Shown one piece after another: positions 1-7,622 of a stretch of DNA of 48,476 nt (within the stretch, counting starts at the first letter, position 1; the number at the start of each line of letters is the position of its first letter). Below the pieces are notes generated by a model. The model made no database searches. It was not told the origin of the DNA and was given only the letters and a program-made list of their open reading frames with translations. Source of the stretch: a virus. The stretch spans positions 1 through 48,476 of IMG/VR virus record IMGVR_UViG_3300032116_000327, one strand, 5' to 3'. The position numbers and the translations under genes were made by a program.

Positions 1-288
1 ATTAAAAACACAATCTCCGGTTATAGTACCACCACCTATAGAATAACCATTAAAAACACAATCTCCGGTTATAATGCCATTATTGTAAGAATAATCATTA
101 AAAACACAATCTCCGGTTATAGTACCACCACCTATAGAATAACCATTAAAAACACAATCTCCGGTTATAATGCCATTATTGTAAGAATAATCATTAAAAA
201 CACAATCTCCGGTTATAGTACCACCACCTATAGAATAACCATTAAAAACACAATCTCCGGTTATAATGCCATTATTGTAAGAATAATC
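1..288 (-). repeat. Three 96-bp tandem repeats, each two 48-bp half-units
   Basis: Positions 1-96, 97-192 and 193-288 are identical copies. Each consists of two 48-bp halves that differ only in the second part of the unit. Read on the minus strand the halves encode GYSIGGGTITGDCVFN and DYSYNNGIITGDCVFN. A 54-bp variant follows at 289-342. The array is in frame and begins at the window edge, so the real copy number is unknown. Exact identity over 96 bp points to recent expansion by slippage or recombination. Confidence 0.95.
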
Positions 289-1026
289 ATTAAAAACACA
301 ATCTCCGGTTATAGTACCAATATTGTAATTGTAAGAATAATCATTAAAAGTGATAGTTCCATCATTAACAGTAAGTGTAGTACTTTCTATATATGAAATA
401 TTATTCAATATCAAATTTCCATTTATAGTTAAGTTATCAGTCTGATTATCCATCCTACACCAACCATTCAAAGTGAGATCACCATTTATAACGAGTGGGC
501 TATACGATGTTCCGATAACTATCACATTCCAATTATTATCATTACATATTATATTTCCATTAAAGATTCCACCACCTATATAAAAACCATCATTAATGGT
601 GGTAGCATTAAAAATACAATCTCCATTAACAATAACATCCTGATATATGGTAGCACTACCAGTAAAAACACAATTTCCATTTATGGTTGTATTAAGGGAC
701 AAAGTCGTATTATTTAAATAGCAAGTATTATTTATTGTGATTGTTATGTCTATAAGATCTACGAACCAGTTGGATGAAATATCAATAGTTAAATTATTTA
801 TTACTATGTTTGGTCCATTATTATAAATAATAAAACTACTATAAGGATAGTTTGGGTCTTGATCTTTAATTATAACATCATCAGAACTTGATGGTAAAGT
901 TGAGGCTGGAACAGAATAAACATTGGTTTCAGCATTATAGCTCATCCACCAATTACCAAGACTATTCCAGTCGATGTAACCATAATCATCTTCTAGATTG
1001 GTAGCATACAAATAAAATGTTGCCAT
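1..1026 (-). CDS. Beta-helix-like repeat protein, probable tail fibre/adhesin (partial)
   Basis: The reading frame opens with ATG at 1026 and stays open for 342 codons to the window edge, so the C-terminus is missing. The N-terminus (MATFYLYATNLED, then a WNSLGNWW segment) is almost the same as in the next gene. The rest is Asn/Thr/Ile/Gly-rich, with short strands of the type INGNCVFTG and TITGDCVFN, as expected of a parallel beta-helix or similar solenoid. From residue 247 onward the protein is made of 16-residue repeats. It lies beside other structural-type genes, so a host-recognition fibre or surface decoration role is inferred; no catalytic motif is visible. Confidence 0.7.
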   Translation of the reverse strand, partial: MATFYLYATNLEDDYGYIDWNSLGNWWMSYNAETNVYSVPASTLPSSSDDVIIKDQDPNYPYSSFIIYNNGPNIVINNLTIDISSNWFVDLIDITITINNTCYLNNTTLSLNTTINGNCVFTGSATIYQDVIVNGDCIFNATTINDGFYIGGGIFNGNIICNDNNWNVIVIGTSYSPLVINGDLTLNGWCRMDNQTDNLTINGNLILNNISYIESTTLTVNDGTITFNDYSYNYNIGTITGDCVFNDYSYNNGIITGDCVFNGYSIGGGTITGDCVFNDYSYNNGIITGDCVFNGYSIGGGTITGDCVFNDYSYNNGIITGDCVFNGYSIGGGTITGDCVFN

Positions 1027-1033
1027 AATTCTT

Positions 1034-1999
1034 CTATGCTATTGCTAGCATACCTCCATTAATACCACCCGGTATTGGATATGGTGTTCTATTAGTATAT
1101 TCAATATATTCTACTACAGACGATGATTCTTGATAACTTGAGTCTTTAAACAAAGCAATACCATAAATTATTCCATTATGGTGAGAACTATGATTAAAAA
1201 CACAATCTCCGGTTATAGTACCACCACCTATAGAATAACCATTAAAAACACAATTTCCCGTTATAGTACCACCATTGTTAGAATAATCATTAAAAACACA
1301 ATTTCCGGTTATAGTACCATAATTGCTAGAATAATCATTAAAAGTGATAGTTCCATCATTAACAGTAAGTGTAGTACTTTCTATATATGAAATATTATTC
1401 AATATCAAATTTCCATTTATAGTTAAGTTATCAGTCTGATTATCCATCCTACACCAACCATTCAAAGTGAGATCACCATTTATAACGAGTGGGCTATACG
1501 CTGCTCCGATAATTATCGTATTCCAATTATTATCATTACATATTATATTTCCATTAATGATTCCACCACCTATATAAAAACCATTATAGACATCATTAGC
1601 ATTAAAAATACAATCTCCATTAACAATAACATCTTGATATATGGTAGCACTACCAGTAAAAACACAATTTCCATTTATGGTTGTATTAGGAGACAAAGTC
1701 GTATTATTTAAATAGCAAGTATTATTTATTGTGATTGTTATGTTTTCAAGATATGCGTACTGGTTGGATGAAATATCAATAGTTAAATTATTTATTACTA
1801 TGTTTGGTCCATTATTACCAATAGAGATAGATAGAGTTTGATCTTTAATTATAACATCATCAGAACTTGATGGTAAAGTTGAGGCTGGAACAGAATAAAC
1901 ATTGGTTTCAGCATTATAGCTCATCCACCAATTACCAAGACTATTCCAGTTGATGTAACCATCTTCTAGATTGGTAGCATACAAATAAAATGTTGCCAT
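1034..1999 (-). CDS. Beta-helix-like repeat protein, paralogue of the upstream-edge gene
   Basis: This 321-residue protein is complete, with ATG at 1999. It shares its N-terminal ~30 residues and long interior stretches with the partial gene to its left; for example the DNA around 1341-1497 matches 349-505 essentially base for base. Near the C-terminus it carries three 16-residue units ending in G(D/N)CVFN, then a unique tail (YIEYTNRTPYPIPGG). The composition (Asn, Thr, Ile, Gly, little charge) fits a beta-solenoid fibre. The two genes are separated by 7 bp and probably arose by duplication. Function as a fibre or adhesin is inferred from composition and position only. Confidence 0.7.
   Translation of the reverse strand: MATFYLYATNLEDGYINWNSLGNWWMSYNAETNVYSVPASTLPSSSDDVIIKDQTLSISIGNNGPNIVINNLTIDISSNQYAYLENITITINNTCYLNNTTLSPNTTINGNCVFTGSATIYQDVIVNGDCIFNANDVYNGFYIGGGIINGNIICNDNNWNTIIIGAAYSPLVINGDLTLNGWCRMDNQTDNLTINGNLILNNISYIESTTLTVNDGTITFNDYSSNYGTITGNCVFNDYSNNGGTITGNCVFNGYSIGGGTITGDCVFNHSSHHNGIIYGIALFKDSSYQESSSVVEYIEYTNRTPYPIPGGINGGMLAIA
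1193..1336 (-). repeat. Three 48-bp repeats in the second fibre-like gene
   Basis: Units begin at 1193, 1241 and 1289 and are the same 48-bp type as at 1-288, but they are diverged from each other. The array here is shorter than in the paralogue, so copy number differs between the two genes. Confidence 0.85.
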
Positions 2000-2009
2000 A
2001 ATTTTTAAA

Positions 2010-2312
2010 CTATCTAGTTGGAGGCTTAAATAATTTTTCTAGACTACTTTTAATATCATCCCCAAGCAACTCTAATACTCTATTTTCTAATTGGGTTTGG
2101 GTATAATCACCTACAGTATCATAATCTTGTTTTGTCCATACAACCAAGGGAAAAGGACATGGTTTAATTTTAACAATAACATTTTTATTTTTTACATCAT
2201 CAATAATTATTAAACTAAGTTCTTTAATTATTATGGGATTTTGAACTCGCACTTCTCCATCGGCTCTTATAATAGTTGGTGGCTGAATAGTAATAGGATT
2301 TGATAAATTCAT
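2010..2312 (-). CDS. Small protein of the structural block, unknown
   Basis: This 100-residue protein starts at ATG 2312 behind an AAGGAG-type ribosome site. The first half is rich in Ile/Val/Pro (NPITIQPPTIIRADGEV) and looks like beta strands; the second half (TQTQLENRVLELLGDDIKSSLEKLF) is likely helical. I recognise no family. It lies between the repeat proteins and other tail-type genes, so a virion or assembly role is possible. Confidence 0.6.
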   Translation of the reverse strand: MNLSNPITIQPPTIIRADGEVRVQNPIIIKELSLIIIDDVKNKNVIVKIKPCPFPLVVWTKQDYDTVGDYTQTQLENRVLELLGDDIKSSLEKLFKPPTR

Positions 2313-2340
2313 AAAATCTCCTTATTATATTATGTAAATT

Positions 2341-2820
2341 TTAGTAACCGGGTACAAATGCTACAATATCCCATTTGTCACGACCAGCATGATATGTGGC
2401 ACCAAGAATATCCATAACGCCACTCCCGCCACTAAAAGGGAGTGGATTGGTTGCGCTAGATGGAATCTTAAATTTATTTCCAAGACTTAATATTCTATTA
2501 CCAGTATTATCTTGACGTATTCTCCACCTTAATGTTTGACCATTTGTTGGATTGGTTGGATTGGTTAATAGTCCACTACCAGTTAATGTTAGATCAAAAA
2601 TGCCACCAGAACTAGCATCAGTATTAATATTTCCACTAACACTACCAAGATTAATAACTGTAAAACTAGGCGATCCTACACCAATAGCGTTACTAATTTC
2701 ACTCAAACTAATTTTTTTAGTAACTCCACCACCAGATGGATCATCCATAAAAATGAAAATATCATCATTAGTTAAATTACCAGAGCCTTCTGGAAGTTCA
2801 TTTATTCTTACAATTCCCAT
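2341..2820 (-). CDS. Putative tail/fibre-associated structural protein
   Basis: This protein has 159 residues. The opening (MGIVRINELPEGSGNLTNDDIFIFMDDPSGGG) is the N-terminal pattern often seen in phage fibre and virion-associated proteins, where an INELP-type strand is followed by an acidic turn. The rest is Gly/Ser/Thr-rich, with beta-type segments and an aromatic end (DKWDIVAFVPGY). It is 2 bp from the gene upstream of it, so the two are probably cotranscribed. A structural role is inferred from the N-terminal pattern and neighbours. Confidence 0.6.
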   Translation of the reverse strand: MGIVRINELPEGSGNLTNDDIFIFMDDPSGGGVTKKISLSEISNAIGVGSPSFTVINLGSVSGNINTDASSGGIFDLTLTGSGLLTNPTNPTNGQTLRWRIRQDNTGNRILSLGNKFKIPSSATNPLPFSGGSGVMDILGATYHAGRDKWDIVAFVPGY

Positions 2821-2822
2821 AA

Positions 2823-3035
2823 TTAGGTTCCTATCACGTTAGAGTTACCTAGACCATAATAGTAGCTTGGATCATCAAATCTAGCATCATATTTATTTTG
2901 TATATCCGCTATAGCTGGAGTGTTCTTAACATTAGTATCTAGTGTGGAATATTCTCCAGTTCTAGTGCAAGAAACGAGAACTGTACCATTTTTAATGGGA
3001 TTAGCCGATACGATTTTATTAATGTCATTAGCCAT
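2823..3035 (-). CDS. Small structural-block protein, unknown
   Basis: This 70-residue protein starts at ATG 3035. It contains a short beta-rich half (GTVLVSCTRTGEYS) and a Tyr/Asp/Asn-rich end (YDARFDDPSYYYGLG). No family is recognised. It sits 2 bp before the INELP-type gene in the same operon, so a small virion component is plausible. Confidence 0.55.
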   Translation of the reverse strand: MANDINKIVSANPIKNGTVLVSCTRTGEYSTLDTNVKNTPAIADIQNKYDARFDDPSYYYGLGNSNVIGT

Positions 3036-3074
3036 ATTTTTACCTTTATTCTAGTGAGTTATAGTATAATACAC

Positions 3075-3392
3075 CTAGCGATCTATTCTATCTTCAAGAG
3101 CCTCTAGTGTTTTACCAAGAGTGGCTATTTGAATTTTAAGTTCGTTCATAACTTCAGTATTACGCTGAAGTGCTGATGCAAATGCCGCTTGAGTCTCTTT
3201 ATTACTAGCTAATCTTTCCATAATAAACTGACGATCTTGAAGATAAGGACTTTCATTTTTGATGAGTTGAGCCACTTCGCTTTTGGTTACCATATTGCGG
3301 CCTATAGCCACCCAAAACCCCATCATAGTCACAATAATACCAATACTAGTTGTTGCAATATTTTCCCAAAAATGAATAATAGTTTCACTCAT
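3075..3392 (-). CDS. Small membrane protein with coiled-coil tail
   Basis: I place the start at ATG 3392 (MSETIIHFWENI), which has GGAG six bases upstream. A longer frame would need a TTG at 3431. Residues ~10-30 (IATTSIGIIVTMMGFWVAIG) form one transmembrane helix. The remainder is a charged, heptad-like helix ending in IATLGKTLEALEDRIDR. A single N-terminal membrane helix plus coiled coil is compatible with a lysis accessory protein such as a spanin or holin partner, or a membrane anchor. The sequence does not decide between them. Confidence 0.6.
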   Translation of the reverse strand: MSETIIHFWENIATTSIGIIVTMMGFWVAIGRNMVTKSEVAQLIKNESPYLQDRQFIMERLASNKETQAAFASALQRNTEVMNELKIQIATLGKTLEALEDRIDR

Positions 3393-3477
3393 AGGCTTCT
3401 CCATAACTAAATAAGCCAACGACACCTTCAAGTATCATTGGCTTATTATGTGTCGTTAAAGTTAATAGTGTTGATTA

Positions 3478-4044
3478 TCAGCCGTTGGTTTTATTCTTAT
3501 AGTTATCATTAACTGGAACCTTGGAACCTGTGCGATATGTTAGTTCACCAGGAACACTAAGTGTAGGATTAGCAGCCTCATCACTAGCAAAACTAATGGT
3601 TTGAGCGGCAGGATAATTACTATCCCATTTACCAGTTACCCTATTGTACTTGTTAGCTCTAATAGCTGTTGTAAATAGTACAGACTTATTATTCTCAACT
3701 TTATTGATACTACGCTTAACACCATCATTAGCGGGAGATTTGATAACATTAGTATCAACACCGGCTAGTTCTGTGGTAACTAAACTACTAATCGGCTTAA
3801 CGTGGTTGTGAGCAAAAGTGCCAGCACTAACTGCTTTGCCAGCATAGTCTTTTTCTGTTACAGAGTCAGGAACTACCCTGGATCCAAAAGCATCAACAAC
3901 TGGTCTAACTGTGTTAACATTTTCTACAACATTAGATGTTGATGTTCCGTTAGCTCTCATTGTGCCGTGATTATTGCTAGCTTCAACTATAGCGCCATAT
4001 GGCGAAACTGTGGTAGCACTACCATTTACTTGAGCTGTTGCCAT
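3478..4044 (-). CDS. Probable virion structural protein
   Basis: This 188-residue protein starts at ATG 4044. It is rich in Ala, Ser, Thr, Val and Asn with no hydrophobic segment or catalytic motif. The long 5' gap (4045-4093) suggests its own transcription signal. The composition and a position between tail-type genes and a protease fit a head or neck decoration protein, but I do not recognise the family. Confidence 0.5.
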   Translation of the reverse strand: MATAQVNGSATTVSPYGAIVEASNNHGTMRANGTSTSNVVENVNTVRPVVDAFGSRVVPDSVTEKDYAGKAVSAGTFAHNHVKPISSLVTTELAGVDTNVIKSPANDGVKRSINKVENNKSVLFTTAIRANKYNRVTGKWDSNYPAAQTISFASDEAANPTLSVPGELTYRTGSKVPVNDNYKNKTNG

Positions 4045-4093
4045 TATTATACTCCATATTAAAGAATTTTGTGGAACAACAGGTTATACACCA

Positions 4094-4762
4094 CTATTTA
4101 TGTTTAAGGCCAGAATTAAAAGCTACAAAATTTTTCAAACTATGAACTGAGGTTGTTCTAAACCCAAATAGGCCAGATTTAATCATAGTATCAAAATGTT
4201 TATCGCACCATACGTTACCAGTGGAAATAATATTTAGGTCTTTTGAGTTTTGATATAGAAAAACGGATGCTAGTATATTATCGGCTAAATTATCAAGAAA
4301 GAAATTTGTTGATGGAAAAACATACGTTATCTTGAAACTCTCAAATATCTCACAAATTTTCTTTAAACAGTGGTGGTCGAAAGTTCTATATTCTAGTATA
4401 TATCGAGGTTGAATATTATTAGTAGAACAAAATTCCATCGCATATTTGATATCGTCTCTTATTTTATCATACCTCCTATTTGCTGCTAAATTCTGTGGCA
4501 TAGCAATATCCACGAAGTTTATACCAATCTTAGATGCTTGCTCAACAGAAAATCGCCGTGTTTTACTATCAGAAATGCCTAACGGATAATCAATCAGGCA
4601 AGATAGACTGATACGGTCAGTAGGAACCAGATTTTTAATTCCTTTGATTAAATAGTACGGAGCTGTTATGCTATTAATAGGATATTGAATTATTTCAGTG
4701 ACTATATTTTTAGAGTCAATATCATTAATATCAGTATCTATAAAAGCAAAATCAATATACAT
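4094..4762 (-). CDS. DeoC-like TIM-barrel protein, apparently lacking catalytic lysines
   Basis: The 222 residues follow the deoxyribose-phosphate aldolase (DeoC) order. There is an early strand with LIDYPLG (cf. IDFPLG), then KIGINFVDIAMPQNL (cf. the DELDVVFP strand), a RYDKIRDDIKYA helix, and YILEYRTF (cf. VIIETGEL). YVFPSTNFF stands where DeoC has DFIKTSTG, and IISTGNVW where DeoC has GFKPAGGVR. The Schiff-base lysine and the second active-site lysine are therefore not present at the matching places. The active enzyme cleaves 2-deoxyribose-5-phosphate to glyceraldehyde-3-phosphate and acetaldehyde; this copy may be inactive or have another role. It is 1 bp from the ClpP-like gene. Confidence 0.65.
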   Translation of the reverse strand: MYIDFAFIDTDINDIDSKNIVTEIIQYPINSITAPYYLIKGIKNLVPTDRISLSCLIDYPLGISDSKTRRFSVEQASKIGINFVDIAMPQNLAANRRYDKIRDDIKYAMEFCSTNNIQPRYILEYRTFDHHCLKKICEIFESFKITYVFPSTNFFLDNLADNILASVFLYQNSKDLNIISTGNVWCDKHFDTMIKSGLFGFRTTSVHSLKNFVAFNSGLKHK

Positions 4763-4763
4763 G

Positions 4764-5447
4764 CTATTTTGATTTCTTCATTAAGTTTTTGATATATTCT
4801 ATGTTGGGATATTTTTTTGTGCCTAATACTCCATCAGCAAAACCATATCTTACGGCCTCGTCCGATGTTAGTATCCAATCTCTTTTTGTGGCTAACTGAC
4901 TCACAATATGTTTTCGTACCATCATTCTTTTCCAATTTTTTTCTTTACATATAATACTATTCATACACTTTTCAGTGAATATATCGATCATCTTTTCGCT
5001 CTCTTTTTCACTCCACTGTACTGTGCTTAAAGCGGCCTTGTGTTCGTTATCAATACTAAGTGATCCATAATGGATCAAAAAATTAGTATTTTGTGTTAGA
5101 ATTCTCAGGTCTGCCGCTTGCAATAGTACACTACTACTAGATTCAACTTTAGCAGTAGCGACTATAATAACTTTGCTTTTGCTGGCTCGTATAGAATCAT
5201 AAATGCCCAAACAATCTTGCCAGTCGCCGCCAGGCAAATGCATATGCACAAGAATGGGTTCTAATGATATGCTGTTAAGGTAGCGTAGGTTTTTTTCAAA
5301 TACTATTGCTGATCTATAATCAACGCCAGCCTCATCAGATTCATCAGACATATATGAGTGTAGATATATCTCTCTATTATTTAGATCAATATTATAATCA
5401 TGAATAGTATTAAGAAGAGTGAAGTCATTGTTGGTAACATTTGTCAT
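4764..5447 (-). CDS. ClpP-like serine protease (S14 fold), candidate head-maturation protease
   Basis: This protein has 227 residues. Residues ~65-75 (LVHMHLPGGDWQDCLGIYD) match the ClpP oxyanion-loop region (N-S-P-G-G). The AKVESSSSVLLQAAD segment supplies the nucleophile serine (about S103), FLIHYGS the catalytic histidine (H126), and LTSDEAVRYGFADGVLG is the classic C-terminal ClpP/S14 motif. Phage ClpP-like proteins commonly act as prohead maturation proteases; bacterial ClpP is the proteolytic subunit of ClpXP/ClpAP. The position inside the virion block favours capsid processing. No Clp ATPase is visible in the window. Confidence 0.8.
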   Translation of the reverse strand: MTNVTNNDFTLLNTIHDYNIDLNNREIYLHSYMSDESDEAGVDYRSAIVFEKNLRYLNSISLEPILVHMHLPGGDWQDCLGIYDSIRASKSKVIIVATAKVESSSSVLLQAADLRILTQNTNFLIHYGSLSIDNEHKAALSTVQWSEKESEKMIDIFTEKCMNSIICKEKNWKRMMVRKHIVSQLATKRDWILTSDEAVRYGFADGVLGTKKYPNIEYIKNLMKKSK

Positions 5448-5451
5448 ATAT

Positions 5452-5886
5452 TTATTGATTCAAACTTTCATTAATAGTATTAATAACTTCGGAGTCATTA
5501 AAACATTTACCTATGGCTATTCTGAATCGGTATCTAGTAAAGATATCTAATATCTCAACCCCGTCACACTGCTCAATAATATTTTTAATCTTATTGGATA
5601 TACTAAAATTAGTATGACCTAACCAAAAATTAAAAATTTTACCACTAGCAGTATGTTCGTTGTATGGGATAAGACCCAATGGAGAGGCTATAACTTTTAT
5701 AGGATTACGAGAAATAGGTTTATGTTCTTTGACTTTATCCTCGTCATCATCCTCTTCTGGATCACTATTAAGTATATTATCCAGATCAGCTATATCATTA
5801 TTATAATCAGTCCATTTAGCCTCGTCCATATCTTGACCAAACGGATCAACCCATTTTTCCCACATAATTAGTGGTTTATTATCCAT
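5452..5886 (-). CDS. Unknown acidic protein
   Basis: This 144-residue protein starts at ATG 5886, directly abutting the next gene. It has a strongly acidic stretch at ~38-52 (DPEEDDDEDK) and a more conserved-looking C-terminal half (LGHTNFSISNKIKNIIEQCDGVEIL) of alternating strands and helices. I do not recognise a family. It sits between the ClpP-like gene and the sigma-factor operon. Confidence 0.6.
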   Translation of the reverse strand: MDNKPLIMWEKWVDPFGQDMDEAKWTDYNNDIADLDNILNSDPEEDDDEDKVKEHKPISRNPIKVIASPLGLIPYNEHTASGKIFNFWLGHTNFSISNKIKNIIEQCDGVEILDIFTRYRFRIAIGKCFNDSEVINTINESLNQ

Positions 5887-6254
5887 TATTCGCCCTTTGA
5901 ATTGAAATGAGTTGGTTTAATAATCGGTTCATCATTGTTTTCAGATAATAAATTATCATTAATATGAGATGACCAGTCAGATATAACCTTCTGCACAAAA
6001 ATATTATGATTGATATCTTGTTTAGAAATTTTTAGTAAAACATCTAAAATTAATTGTACATAATATCCTTCATTGATTAAAAATAACATAATACCAAGTT
6101 GTTTAGCACTTTCTAAGTCATCATTATTAATCGCTAATGATATATGGGATTGATTATTTTCATCAAGTTCAAATATTAAATAATTAGACTTACTTTTTTG
6201 AGATTCTTTTTGTTGTTCTTTTTGTGTAAATAACGATTTTAGTTTTTGTAACAT
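5886..6254 (-). CDS. Unknown protein
   Basis: I use ATG 6254 (MLQKLKSLFTQK). The longer frame to 6281 would need a TTG start. The upstream gene ends one base before this ATG, so translation is probably coupled. After a Lys/Gln-rich leader, residues ~25-95 form a mixed alpha/beta segment (NYLIFELDENNQSHISLAINN; IMLFLINEGYYVQLILDVLLKI). The family is unknown. Confidence 0.55.
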   Translation of the reverse strand: MLQKLKSLFTQKEQQKESQKSKSNYLIFELDENNQSHISLAINNDDLESAKQLGIMLFLINEGYYVQLILDVLLKISKQDINHNIFVQKVISDWSSHINDNLLSENNDEPIIKPTHFNSKGE

Positions 6255-6255
6255 A

Positions 6256-6639
6256 TTATGATAGTTTTTGCATGGTTTCAAAAATAACCGGACTTAATCT
6301 ATGTTCTTGTAGTGGATCAAAATCTATCCATTGTGCCTTAGAAGAATCTATGCTACTTTTATAGTCTATAATAAATCCATATATAGTTTGTAAGATATGA
6401 TCTTCTGTTTTTAATTTTGATGAATTAATATTAATTATCTGTGGTAATAATTCTAATTCATTCACAAAAATATATTGTCTTAGAAAATCAATAATACTCT
6501 GATTAATATTTGATGCTTGATCAATAGATAATTTAAAATTAGGTAATTCTATATCTTCAGATTTGATAGATAGTATACATCTTTTATTCAAACCTGGATT
6601 AACACCGAACACTACACAACTAATATTTATTTCAAACAT
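6256..6639 (-). CDS. Unknown protein in the sigma-factor operon
   Basis: This 127-residue protein starts at ATG 6639, overlapping the sigma-factor gene end by 8 bp. It begins with a strand (MFEINISCVVFGVN) and later has HILQTIYGFIIDYK and a hydrophilic end. The fold may be a small alpha/beta domain, but no diagnostic motif such as a Nudix box is seen. Tight coupling to the sigma gene suggests coexpression only. Confidence 0.6.
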   Translation of the reverse strand: MFEINISCVVFGVNPGLNKRCILSIKSEDIELPNFKLSIDQASNINQSIIDFLRQYIFVNELELLPQIININSSKLKTEDHILQTIYGFIIDYKSSIDSSKAQWIDFDPLQEHRLSPVIFETMQKLS

Positions 6640-7288
6640 TAACTGTTTCCTTTATCATATTAATAGCTTTATTTAAACCCTGTCTAACTGCTTCTCGTGT
6701 TATACCATATTTTTGACCAATTTTTTCAAATGTGTAAGCCTCAAAGTAATATAGTTTGATATAGTCTTTTTGTCTAGGAGTTAAGCAGTCTAAGGAGAGT
6801 AGGGACTCAATCAGCTTTGTTAATTCTTCTTTGTCTTCTTTTTGAATCAAAATATCATCTGGGGACATCATCTTCTCATCTTGTGTACAGTTATATACTG
6901 TGCTATCATCTGATTCGATTTCATGGTCCAAGGAAAAGAATTTTTTCTTAAATTTCTTGTCTTTTTTGTGATCTTTTGTTATATAGGTCTGAATAGCCCA
7001 TAATGCACACTGATTTCGATAGGAGTATCTGGTCTTTTTTGTTCCTTTTTCATTTTGATAGTTTTCATCCCATCTCCAATCTGCCATCATAATAGCATTA
7101 GCAACAGAGGATATAGCATCTTCATCCTTCAGCATTTTTGTTGATAATCCTTGATAAAACTGATTAGAAAATTTTGCTATAGATTTTTTAGCCAGAGTCA
7201 CATAGTGATCCAGACTATCGAAATTAATCTCCGAATGATCTTTATATCGAATTTTTTGATTACCAATACCATTTAATTGTAATAACAT
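6632..7288 (-). CDS. RNA polymerase sigma factor, T4 gp55-like (late transcription)
   Basis: The protein has 218 residues. The N-terminal half carries a region-2-like helical segment (AKKSIAKF through ISSVANAIMMADWRWDENY, then SYRNQCALWAIQTYI), the arrangement of T4 gp55. The C-terminus has a canonical region-4 helix-turn-helix (LTPRQKDYIKLYYFEAY, then TFEKIGQKYGITREAVRQGL) for -35 or activator contacts. Such factors bind host core RNA polymerase and direct it to late promoters, in T4 together with gp33 and the sliding clamp gp45. gp55 itself has a reduced region 4, so the full helix-turn-helix here makes this closer to the cyanophage/marine type or to a generic group-3 sigma. It is placed next to virion genes. 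Confidence 0.82.
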   Translation of the reverse strand: MLLQLNGIGNQKIRYKDHSEINFDSLDHYVTLAKKSIAKFSNQFYQGLSTKMLKDEDAISSVANAIMMADWRWDENYQNEKGTKKTRYSYRNQCALWAIQTYITKDHKKDKKFKKKFFSLDHEIESDDSTVYNCTQDEKMMSPDDILIQKEDKEELTKLIESLLSLDCLTPRQKDYIKLYYFEAYTFEKIGQKYGITREAVRQGLNKAINMIKETVNV

Positions 7289-7297
7289 AATTTCTCC

Positions 7298-7609
7298 TTA
7301 TTTAAGAATATCCTTTGGTACGCGCTTATGATAAATATCTAATACAATACTTTTGATATAGTCTCTAACAGCTTTTCTTTGATCTTCAGAATATCCTATA
7401 TCGCAAGTGTCGTCTTTTGTTAAATTAAAATCTACCAAATATTGTCCTATAATTTTATCTATATCCTGATTAGATAAATCAATACGGAACATTTGTTTGG
7501 ATGCTATGTTTTGTAATTTATGAATTATATCATGATCAGCATCATACTTATGAAAATGCTGTAGTCTAAGAGATAACCAATGTAGAAATTCACTATCAGA
7601 TTCAAACAA
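7298..7609 (-). CDS. Unknown protein with TTG start
   Basis: This 103-residue protein has no upstream ATG in frame and the next Met is at residue 40. The TTG at 7609 has AGGA seven bases upstream, which supports it as the start. The protein is helical, with QDIDKIIGQYLVDFNL and DQRKAVRDYIKSIVLDIYHKR. It lies directly upstream (transcriptionally) of the sigma gene, 9 bp away. The family is unknown. Confidence 0.6.
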   Translation of the reverse strand: MFESDSEFLHWLSLRLQHFHKYDADHDIIHKLQNIASKQMFRIDLSNQDIDKIIGQYLVDFNLTKDDTCDIGYSEDQRKAVRDYIKSIVLDIYHKRVPKDILK

Positions 7610-7622
7610 ACTATATTCCTAA

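Noticed and set aside
1-288. CRISPR array at the left edge
   Set aside because: The 48/96-bp units are directly tandem without unique spacers and are in frame with a protein.
1178-1390. Plus-strand frame across the fibre repeats
   Set aside because: It is the antisense image of the repeat array; the minus frame has the start, N-terminal identity to the paralogue and beta-solenoid pattern.
4085-4105. CATAAATA as a T4-type late promoter before the 188-aa gene
   Set aside because: Only one such site was found near the virion genes, so a motif cannot be supported.
6256-6639. Nudix hydrolase assignment
   Set aside because: No Nudix box (GX5EX7REUXEEXGU) is present.
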